Of a stretch of DNA of 64,000 nt, positions 26,140 through 33,073 are shown in pieces; position 1 is the first letter of the stretch, and each line of letters opens with the position of its first letter. The stretch covers positions 2,638,501 through 2,702,500 of the forward strand of contig NZ_CP136422.1 of assembly GCF_034355335.1 (NCBI RefSeq), given 5' to 3'. The notes under the pieces were generated by a model. It did no database searches and was not told where the DNA came from. It saw only the letters and a program-made list of their open reading frames with translations. This DNA comes from Blautia coccoides (GTDB lineage: Bacteria; Bacillota; Clostridia; Lachnospirales; Lachnospiraceae). The translations under genes were made by a program, and so were the position numbers.

Positions 26140-27519
26140 TTATTCCTGGATGCCGGGTATTTTAGGCAGCCGTGCAAAGCTCTTTTCCAGCTCTGCATCT
26201 GTTGGGATATAGTCTTTCATGGTTCCGTCCATAAAAGACTGGTAAGCATACATATCAAAATATCCGGTTCCGGTCAGGCCGAAGAGAATGGTTTTGGCCT
26301 CTCCGGATTCTTTGCATTTCAGTGCTTCCTGGACAGCGCCGTAGATGGCATGTGCAGATTCAGGGGCCGGAAGGATGGTCTCCTGTTTGGCGAACATGGT
26401 GGCTGTCTCGAATACTTTGCTCTGTTCCACAGAAATTGCCTCCATGAAGCCGTCGTGATACAGCTTGGAGAGGATAGGAGACATGCCGTGATAGCGCAGG
26501 CCGCCTGCGTGGTTTGCTGACGGAATGAAGTCACAGCCAAGAGTGTACATTCTGGCAAGAGGTGTCACCTTTCCTGTATCACAGAAGTCATAAGCGTATT
26601 TGCCGCGGGTCAGGGACGGACAGGAAGCAGGCTCCACTGCCACAATGCGGGGATTTGCTTTTCCTGTAAGTTTATCCTGCATAAACGGTGCGATCAGGCC
26701 GCCCAGATTGGAGCCGCCTCCTGCGCATCCCACTACCACATCCGGGTATTCATCCAGCAGTTCCATGGCTGTCTTGGATTCCAGACCGATAATAGACTGG
26801 TGGAGCAGTACCTGGTTCAGCACGGAACCAAGTACGTATTTGTACCCGTCCGTGGAAACAGCTTTTTCCACAGCCTCGGAGATTGCACAGCCCAGGCTTC
26901 CTGAAGTGCCTGGATTTTCAGCCAGGATCTTACGGCCGATCTCCGTGGTCTCGCTTGGACTTGGAATGATTTCCGCGTCAAAGGTGTGGATCACGGATTT
27001 GCGGAAAGGCTTCTGTTCGTAGGAACATTTTACCATATAAACGATCAGGGGCAGATGGTAGAAAGAGCAGGCTTCCGCCAGAGCGGTTCCCCACTGGCCT
27101 GCACCGGTCTCTGTTGTCAGTCCTTTTAAGCCCTGTTCCTTTGCATAATAGGCCTGAGCCACTGCTGAGTTTAATTTATGGCTTCCTGAGGTGTTGTTGC
27201 CCTCGAATTTATAGTAAATTTTAGCCGGGGTGTCCAGGTATTTTTCCAGGTTGTAGGCACGGATGAGAGGAGAGGGACGATACATTTTGTAAAAGTCCTG
27301 GATCTCTTCCGGAATATCAAGGTAACGGGTGGTATTGTCCAGCTCCTGGTGTGCCAGCTTTTCACAGAATACAGGATAAAGCTCCTCCTCGGTGATAGGT
27401 TTGCCTGTTCCTGGGTTTAAAAGGGGGTCGGGAAGATTTTTCATGTCTGCCCTCAGGTTATACCACTGTTTTGGCATCTGGTCCTCGGTTAAATATACTC
27501 TGTGCGGAATTTTTTTCAT
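26140..27519 (-). CDS. Tryptophan synthase beta chain-like protein, TrpB2 type
   Basis: A 459-residue PLP enzyme. EGNNTSGSHKLNSAVAQAYYAKEQG contains the PLP lysine, ETGAGQWGTAL follows and CAGGGSNLGG is the phosphate loop. Length, N-terminus (MPKQWYNLRADM) and C-terminus (GLTGTGYFDMYAY) fit TrpB2, which is longer than classical TrpB (about 400) and usually acts without TrpA. It makes tryptophan from indole and serine. I chose ATG 27519 because AAAGGAG lies 11 nt upstream; the frame is open back to 27684, but that part is T-box leader RNA. No other trp gene is nearby. Confidence 0.92.
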   Translation of the reverse strand: MKKIPHRVYLTEDQMPKQWYNLRADMKNLPDPLLNPGTGKPITEEELYPVFCEKLAHQELDNTTRYLDIPEEIQDFYKMYRPSPLIRAYNLEKYLDTPAKIYYKFEGNNTSGSHKLNSAVAQAYYAKEQGLKGLTTETGAGQWGTALAEACSFYHLPLIVYMVKCSYEQKPFRKSVIHTFDAEIIPSPSETTEIGRKILAENPGTSGSLGCAISEAVEKAVSTDGYKYVLGSVLNQVLLHQSIIGLESKTAMELLDEYPDVVVGCAGGGSNLGGLIAPFMQDKLTGKANPRIVAVEPASCPSLTRGKYAYDFCDTGKVTPLARMYTLGCDFIPSANHAGGLRYHGMSPILSKLYHDGFMEAISVEQSKVFETATMFAKQETILPAPESAHAIYGAVQEALKCKESGEAKTILFGLTGTGYFDMYAYQSFMDGTMKDYIPTDAELEKSFARLPKIPGIQE

Positions 27520-27539
27520 GATATTGTTCTCCTTTCTTA

Positions 27540-27908
27540 TGGCGCGAATCCCGGAGATGGAGTTAGGGGTACAGCGGCAATAAAAAAAGCCTCTGCCTCT
27601 GCAATCTCTGCAGGGACAAAAGCTTGTTATACAATCTTTTGCGGTACCACCCGGCTTGATGAATCTATCATCCACTCTGTTCATGTACTTTCATACACGG
27701 TTCCTTGATAACGGGTGAACATCCCGTCGGGCATTACTTGGAAAATTCCTTTCTTCCCGACCTCATAAGTCCATTCAATATCCGTTCTATTATCTTAATC
27801 CCACCAATTTAAGACTCTCTGCCGGCAGTATAGCTGCCGTTATCAATAAAACCTGGATATCTACTACTCTTATTCTACGGTTTCGCTGTTGCAATTATTT
27901 ATTTTATG
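27540..27908 (-). ncRNA. T-box riboswitch, tRNA-Trp specific
   Basis: The leader contains the T-box sequence GGGTGGTACCGC (plus-strand complement at about 27639-27650). Its 3' end folds into a terminator (AAGC, CTGC and GCAG, GGCTT segments) followed by TTTTTTT near 27575-27585. In stem I the specifier loop reads GAA-TGG-A, with the TGG codon at 27773-27771, flanked by GATATCC/GGATATT and ATAAG/CTTAT helices. TGG is the tryptophan codon, matching the downstream trpB2. Uncharged tRNA-Trp would stabilise the antiterminator. Exact ends are approximate. Confidence 0.93.
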
Positions 27909-27914
27909 TTTATC

Positions 27915-27943
27915 ACTATAGTAGGTGAAAGTGGATTTGTCAA
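27915..27943 (-). promoter_or_regulatory. Promoter of the T-box-trpB2 transcript
   Basis: On the minus strand a perfect TTGACA (27943-27938) and TATAGT (27920-27915) are separated by 17 bp, immediately before the T-box leader. Confidence 0.88.
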
Positions 27944-28046
27944 GAGAAAAATTGAAAATTCTCCCTTTTCGTCGAATGGGATGTCTGATAGAATAGACAG
28001 AAGCGATGGAATATCAGATGGAATATTATGAGAAGAGGGATATAAC

Positions 28047-28781
28047 ATGAATTACAGATTGGATATACAGTATGACGGAACACGCTATGAGGGATGGCAG
28101 AGGCAGAAGACTACCGGCAATACTATTCAGGGTAAAATCGAGGAGGTTCTGTCCAGAATGTTGGAGACACCGGTTCAGATAGACGGTGCAGGCAGAACAG
28201 ATGCAGGTGTCCATGCGAAAGGGCAGGTGGCCAATGTGCATATGGACACAGAAAAAAGTTGTGAGGAGATATGTGAATACTTAAACCGCTATCTGCCGGA
28301 GGATATAGGGATCAAGGAAGTGAGCCAGGTGCAGGAGCGCTTCCACAGCCGTCTTCTGGCTAGAAAAAAGATATATCAGTATCGGATCGCGGCAGGGTAT
28401 CATAAGAATGTATTTGAGAGAAAGTATCAGTGTCCTCTCCATGAGACCTTTGACGTGGATGCCATGAAAGAGGCAGCCCGGCTGCTGACAGGTACTCATG
28501 ACTTTAAGAGCTTTTGCTCCAACAAGAGGATGAAAAAATCCACGGAGCGGACCATTTACAGCATTGACGTGGAATCACTGCCCGGGGAGTTGAGGATCAC
28601 ATACACCGGGGATGGTTTTCTCTACAATATGGTGCGGATCCTCACAGGAACCCTGGTGGAAGTAGGCAGAGGGGTCAGAAAGCCGGAGAAGATGACGGAT
28701 ATCCTTTTGGCCTGCAACAGGGAGGCGGCCGGATTCACGGCTCCTGCCCAGGGCCTCACGCTTCTCAGGGTGGAATATTAA
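28047..28781 (+). CDS. truA: tRNA pseudouridine(38-40) synthase TruA
   Basis: A 244-residue enzyme that makes pseudouridine at positions 38-40 of the tRNA anticodon arm. The catalytic block GAGRTDAGVHAKGQVAN, with the essential Asp, is at about residues 49-65. YDGTRYEGWQRQ at the N-terminus and FLYNMVRILTGTLVEVGRG near the C-terminus are standard TruA motifs. GAGGG lies 8 nt before ATG. Elsewhere truA often ends the ecf operon; here it stands alone. Confidence 0.95.
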   Translation: MNYRLDIQYDGTRYEGWQRQKTTGNTIQGKIEEVLSRMLETPVQIDGAGRTDAGVHAKGQVANVHMDTEKSCEEICEYLNRYLPEDIGIKEVSQVQERFHSRLLARKKIYQYRIAAGYHKNVFERKYQCPLHETFDVDAMKEAARLLTGTHDFKSFCSNKRMKKSTERTIYSIDVESLPGELRITYTGDGFLYNMVRILTGTLVEVGRGVRKPEKMTDILLACNREAAGFTAPAQGLTLLRVEY

Positions 28782-28848
28782 CAGACGTTTTGGCGTCCTT
28801 TGGTATATTTTGGAATAGGAGCAAAGCGTTCGGTCCGGGGAATTTAGA

Positions 28849-28877
28849 TTGCAAAAGTCGGGCCGGGCGTGTAAAAT
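28849..28877 (+). promoter_or_regulatory. Promoter of the EIIC-EAL gene
   Basis: TTGCAA (28849-28854) and TAAAAT (28872-28877) with a 17-bp spacer lie 59 bp before ATG 28936. This excludes use of in-frame starts at 28849 or 28876. Confidence 0.65.
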
Positions 28878-28935
28878 GAATGCAGGTATTTGTTTGGTCC
28901 CGGTACTATATCCGGCAGACAAAAGGGGGCATTTT

Positions 28936-31038
28936 ATGTATGGAAAAGTATTGAAGATAATTTATAGAATAGAGAATAACAGTGTCATTTCCTCTATCCG
29001 AAAGGGGTTTACACTACTGATCCCTGCGCTGCTGGTGGGGGCCTTTGCGCTGCTTTTTAGAAGCTTTCCAGTGCCTGCATTTCAGATGTTTATAGAAAAA
29101 TGGGCAGGAGGTGTGTTGTATCAGATCCTGAGCTTTCTCTTTGATGCCACGGTGGGATTTATGTCTATTTACCTGGTGATGAGTATCAGCTATTATTACG
29201 CGGCCGCCATGAAAGACAGAGACCAGTTCCTGCAGGTCATGGCAATGGTGGTTTCTGCCATTTGTTTTGCAGTGTCATTTGGTGCTGCCGGCGGTTCCAT
29301 GGAACTTAGTGATCTTGGCCCGGTTGGAGTTTTTACGGCTATGTTTACTGCAGTTGCGGCGACCAGGATTTTTTACTTTTTTTGTAAAAAGATGTCTCCG
29401 GCATTCAGGTTTCGTTCTGCCGGTTCGGAAGTGGATTATCGGAATTCCCTTTCCACGATTTATCCGCTATTGCTTTGTACGCTGATCTTTGTGGCGTTGA
29501 ATCTGCTGATAAAAGCCGTTTTTAAGGCGGATAATCTGAATGATTTGATCACAAATTTTATTGTGGATCTCTTTCACAATGTCAACGATGGTCTGGGGGC
29601 AGGGCTGTTGTATGTGCTTGTGCTGGATCTGTTGTGGGCCTTTGGGATTCACGGCGGCAATGCCCTGGAACAGGTGTCCCAGACATATCTGGTGCCGAAT
29701 GATGCAGTGTCAGGAGCAGTGATATCCAAATCGTTTTTGGATAATTTCGCATTGATCGGAGGATGCGGTACTTCGATCTGTCTGGTGACAGCCCTGCTGC
29801 TGTTTGCCGGCAGCAGGGATAACCGGCAGTTGGCCCGTTCAGCGGCTCCAGCAGTCTTTTTCAATATCAATGAAATCCTCGTATACGGACTTCCCATTGT
29901 ATTAAATCCTGTCATGATCATTCCCTTTATCCTGACACCCTTATGTTCATTGCTGCTTGCGTACGGCGCGGCAGTCAGCGGATTTCTCCCCATTGTGAAG
30001 GGAACGGTGACGTGGACTACACCAGTTTTTTTCAGTGGATATCTGGCTTCCGGTTCCTGGAGAGGGGTGGCTGTGCAGGTGGTGATCGTGCTGGTGGGCA
30101 CTGCGATCTACGCACCCTTTGTAAAGCTGTCTGAACAGGTGAGAAAGCATCAGGCGGAGATGCTGCAGAATGAACTCACAGAATATCTGAAAGAACATCA
30201 GGAGGCCGGCACGGCAGTGAGTCTTTTGGGGCAGCGGGACAGCATGGGGATACTGGCAAGAAATATGGCGGCCCAGCTCCGCATTGATGTGGAGGAGAAG
30301 AATCTGAACATGGGATATCAGCCTCAGTTTAACTGTGAAGGAGAAATGATAGGGGCAGAGGCCCTTTTGAGATGGCGTTATATGGAGGAGGCCGTTTACC
30401 CGCCTCTGGCGGTGGCACTTTCCCAGGAAGATGGATTTTTTGACCGCCTGACAGAGTGCGTCATTGAGACCTCCATGAAAGCGTGCAGCGCTCTACTGGA
30501 ACTTGGGAGTCCTGTCACGATATCTGCGAATATTACGGCGGAACAATTGAATGAACCCCGGTTTGTGGAGAAGGTTATACGGATGGCAGAGGTGCACCGT
30601 GTGGCGGGGCATTACTGTCTGGAGATAACAGAGGAATCTGCAGCGGACAGAATGGAGGAGATCCCTCATCATATCAGCAGACTCAAAGCAGCGGGGATTC
30701 TGGCGGCTGTGGATGATTTCAGCATGGGACGGACCAGCCTGAAATACCTGCAGCACAACAGCTTTTATGCCGTTAAGCTGGACGGCAGCCTTGTCAGAGG
30801 GATTGTGGGGAACAAACGAAATCAGGAGATCGTATCTTCCATTATCTCTCTCGGCAGGAGCCTGGATTTTGTAGTGATGGCCGAATATGTGGAGACAGAA
30901 GAGATCCGCAGCCTTTTGCAGCGCCTGGGCTGTAGTTTATATCAGGGATATCTGTACAGTCCCGCAGTCCCCCTGCAGAGACTGGAAGAAATGCTGCGAA
31001 AACAGAAAGGAAGAAGAGACGAATATGATAAAAGATGA
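28936..31038 (+). CDS. PTS EIIC-like membrane domain fused to an EAL (cyclic-di-GMP phosphodiesterase) domain
   Basis: A 700-residue two-part protein. Residues about 15-420 form a multi-helix domain like the cellobiose/lactose PTS IIC family (SIRKGFTLLIPALLVGAFALLF, LLWAFGIHGGNALEQ, FNINEILVYGLPIVLNP). A short helix (about 420-455) joins it to an EAL domain (about 460-695). Phosphodiesterase residues are largely present: EALLRW at 475-480, SANIT, EITE (563-566), DDF (593-595), VKLD with Lys614, AEYVET (Glu650) and QGY. No EIIA or EIIB is nearby, so it probably senses a sugar or uses the IIC fold as a sensor and degrades cyclic di-GMP. AGGGGG lies 7 nt before ATG 28936. It overlaps the thioesterase gene. 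Confidence 0.88.
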   Translation: MYGKVLKIIYRIENNSVISSIRKGFTLLIPALLVGAFALLFRSFPVPAFQMFIEKWAGGVLYQILSFLFDATVGFMSIYLVMSISYYYAAAMKDRDQFLQVMAMVVSAICFAVSFGAAGGSMELSDLGPVGVFTAMFTAVAATRIFYFFCKKMSPAFRFRSAGSEVDYRNSLSTIYPLLLCTLIFVALNLLIKAVFKADNLNDLITNFIVDLFHNVNDGLGAGLLYVLVLDLLWAFGIHGGNALEQVSQTYLVPNDAVSGAVISKSFLDNFALIGGCGTSICLVTALLLFAGSRDNRQLARSAAPAVFFNINEILVYGLPIVLNPVMIIPFILTPLCSLLLAYGAAVSGFLPIVKGTVTWTTPVFFSGYLASGSWRGVAVQVVIVLVGTAIYAPFVKLSEQVRKHQAEMLQNELTEYLKEHQEAGTAVSLLGQRDSMGILARNMAAQLRIDVEEKNLNMGYQPQFNCEGEMIGAEALLRWRYMEEAVYPPLAVALSQEDGFFDRLTECVIETSMKACSALLELGSPVTISANITAEQLNEPRFVEKVIRMAEVHRVAGHYCLEITEESAADRMEEIPHHISRLKAAGILAAVDDFSMGRTSLKYLQHNSFYAVKLDGSLVRGIVGNKRNQEIVSSIISLGRSLDFVVMAEYVETEEIRSLLQRLGCSLYQGYLYSPAVPLQRLEEMLRKQKGRRDEYDKR

Positions 31039-31477
31039 AAAACAGAAAAGGATGGAAACAGAGATCCAGCGGGATATAGAAAACATGTATCCTAAAAATC
31101 CCGAGCATCTCTACTGCCGAATGGGTCTGGAATTTCATTCCTGCAGTGCTGCAGAACGCTCTCTGACACTGCGCTATCCGGTACAGGAGTGGGAGCTGAA
31201 CCATATGTCCACCATGCACGGAGGACTCATAGCAGCGGCTGTGGACACCACCAGCGGCGCCCTTACGCGCAATCTGACGGGATGTACTGTGACTCCAACC
31301 ATTAATCTTAACATCAATTACCTGCTTCCGGGAAACAGGGAAGACGCGCTTTTGGTGACCGCCAAAGCAGACAGGATCGGAAGACATCTGGCCAATATAC
31401 ATACGGAATGCCGCTCTGAGAAGACCGGGAAGCTCCTGGCATCTGCCATGGTCAATTTTATGCTTCAGAGAGATTGA
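31025..31477 (+). CDS. PaaI-type hotdog-fold thioesterase
   Basis: A 150-residue hotdog protein. The active-site helix region reads LNHMSTMHGGLIAAAVDTTSGAL, matching the HGG...D pattern of the PaaI/YbgC acyl-CoA thioesterases, and TINLNINYLLPG is the central strand. The start overlaps the EIIC-EAL stop by 14 bp; AAGGAAG lies about 12 nt upstream. The acyl-CoA substrate is unknown, and a functional link to the EAL protein is not obvious beyond co-transcription. Confidence 0.85.
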   Translation: MIKDEKQKRMETEIQRDIENMYPKNPEHLYCRMGLEFHSCSAAERSLTLRYPVQEWELNHMSTMHGGLIAAAVDTTSGALTRNLTGCTVTPTINLNINYLLPGNREDALLVTAKADRIGRHLANIHTECRSEKTGKLLASAMVNFMLQRD

Positions 31478-31490
31478 GAAAGAGACGGAT

Positions 31491-31538
31491 AAAAAGCCAT
31501 CACCAAAGGTCCCATAGGGAAATCGGTGATGGCTTTTT
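31491..31538 (+). terminator. Intrinsic terminator after the thioesterase gene
   Basis: A perfect 14-bp stem (AAAAAGCCATCACC with GGTGATGGCTTTTT) with a 20-nt loop ends in a T run. Confidence 0.92.
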
Positions 31539-31621
31539 GCTGTATCAGAGGGGTATAAAACAGGGCTGCAGAATGGAATACAAAAAAATTTGTGATACCT
31601 CAAAATTTTTTAGAAAAACAC

Positions 31622-31650
31622 TTGCTATTACTTCAATGTAATGATAAACT
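31622..31650 (+). promoter_or_regulatory. Promoter of the ssnA-ygfK operon
   Basis: TTGCTA (31622-31627) and TAAACT (31645-31650) are separated by 17 bp and lie 66 bp before the ssnA start. Confidence 0.6.
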
Positions 31651-31715
31651 AGAGTTAATAAATATGGGAAGTGCAGTATACTTATCAAGTATGGAGTTTG
31701 CAAGGAGGTAAAACT

Positions 31716-33050
31716 ATGTTAATGATTGGGAACGGAAGACTGGTGACAAGAGATGAGCAGAAACCTTTTTTTGAACACGGGGCAGTAGTTCTGGACGGAA
31801 ATGTGGTAAAAAAGGCTGGGGATGAAGCAGAACTTAAAAAAGAATTTCCGGATGCGGAGTATGTGGATGCAAAGGGCGGTGTGATCATGCCGGCATTTAT
31901 CAATGCACATGAGCATATTTACAGTGCGTTTGCAAGAGGTTTGTCCATAGACGGCTACGATCCTCACGGATTTCTGGATATTCTGGACGGTATGTGGTGG
32001 ACCATTGACCGGCATCTGACACTGGAAGGGACAAAATACAGTGCCTATGCCACATATCTTGACAGTATTAAAAACGGTGTGACAACGGTGTTCGATCACC
32101 ATGCCAGCTTCTGCCGCATATCCGACAGCCTTTTCACCATCAGTGAAGCGGCAAAAGACCTGGGGATCCGCACCTGCCTCTGCTATGAGATCTCTGACAG
32201 AGACGGGATGGAGAAGGCCCGTGAATCTGTAATGGAAAATGAGCGGTTTGCACGCTATGCCCTGGCGGATGACAGTGATATGATCGCAGGTATGATGGGA
32301 ATGCACGCGTCCTTTACCATCTCCAATGAGACCATGGAGCTGGCTGCAGCACATAAGCCGGATGGGATCGGCTATCACATTCATGTGGCAGAGGGAATCG
32401 AGGATCTGCATCACTGTCTGAAACACTATGGAAAGAGGATCGTGGACCGTTTGATGGACTGCGGCATTCTGGGAGAGAAGACACTTCTCGGACACTGCAT
32501 TTATATCAATGAGCATGAGATGGATCTTTTGAAAGAGACAGATACCATGGTAGTACATAACCCGGAATCCAACATGGGAAATGCCTGCGGATGCCCGCCA
32601 ACCATGAAAATCGTGGAGAAGGGAATCCTGACTGGACTCGGCACAGACGGATACACTCATGATATGCTGGAATCCTACAAAGTGGCCAATGTTCTTCATA
32701 AACACCATCTCTGTGACCCTAATGCAGCGTGGGGAGAGGTTCCTCAAATGCTTTTTGAGGGCAATGCAAAGATCGCGGGCCGTTATTTTAAGAAGGACCT
32801 GGGGGTACTGAGAGAGGGAGCGGCAGCAGATGTGATCGTTATGGATTATGATCCGCTCACCCCTATGCATGCAGGGAATATCAACAGCCATGTACTGTTC
32901 GGCATGACCGGAAGACAGGTGAATACCACCATCTGCAACGGAAAAATTCTTATGAAAGACAGGGAAGTTTTAGTGGCAGACGAAGCAGAAGTTATGGCAA
33001 AATGCAGGGAAGAAGCAAAAAAATTAGCAGATTCTATTAATGGAAGATAA
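31716..33050 (+). CDS. ssnA: Putative aminohydrolase SsnA
   Basis: A 444-residue amidohydrolase-superfamily protein related to guanine/cytosine deaminases. NAHEHIYSAFARG is the first metal motif, YHIHVAEG and LLGHCIYINE supply further histidines, and GLGTDGYTHDM contains the metal aspartate. Full-length similarity and the neighbouring ygfK identify it as SsnA, which belongs to purine catabolism clusters in E. coli and in uric-acid degrading gut anaerobes. Its exact substrate is not settled. AAGGAGG lies 8 nt before ATG 31716; an in-frame ATG at 31671 lacks a ribosome binding site. Confidence 0.9.
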   Translation: MLMIGNGRLVTRDEQKPFFEHGAVVLDGNVVKKAGDEAELKKEFPDAEYVDAKGGVIMPAFINAHEHIYSAFARGLSIDGYDPHGFLDILDGMWWTIDRHLTLEGTKYSAYATYLDSIKNGVTTVFDHHASFCRISDSLFTISEAAKDLGIRTCLCYEISDRDGMEKARESVMENERFARYALADDSDMIAGMMGMHASFTISNETMELAAAHKPDGIGYHIHVAEGIEDLHHCLKHYGKRIVDRLMDCGILGEKTLLGHCIYINEHEMDLLKETDTMVVHNPESNMGNACGCPPTMKIVEKGILTGLGTDGYTHDMLESYKVANVLHKHHLCDPNAAWGEVPQMLFEGNAKIAGRYFKKDLGVLREGAAADVIVMDYDPLTPMHAGNINSHVLFGMTGRQVNTTICNGKILMKDREVLVADEAEVMAKCREEAKKLADSINGR

Positions 33051-33073
33051 GGGATTTATGGGAGGTTTTTATT

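Noticed and set aside
27520..27684. N-terminal extension of the trpB2 reading frame by 55 residues
   Set aside because: This stretch is the T-box terminator/antiterminator RNA, and a good ribosome binding site precedes ATG 27519.
28782..28935. Cyclic di-GMP riboswitch before the EIIC-EAL gene
   Set aside because: The leader has no GEMM consensus blocks, and the promoter at 28849-28877 leaves only about 50 nt of leader.
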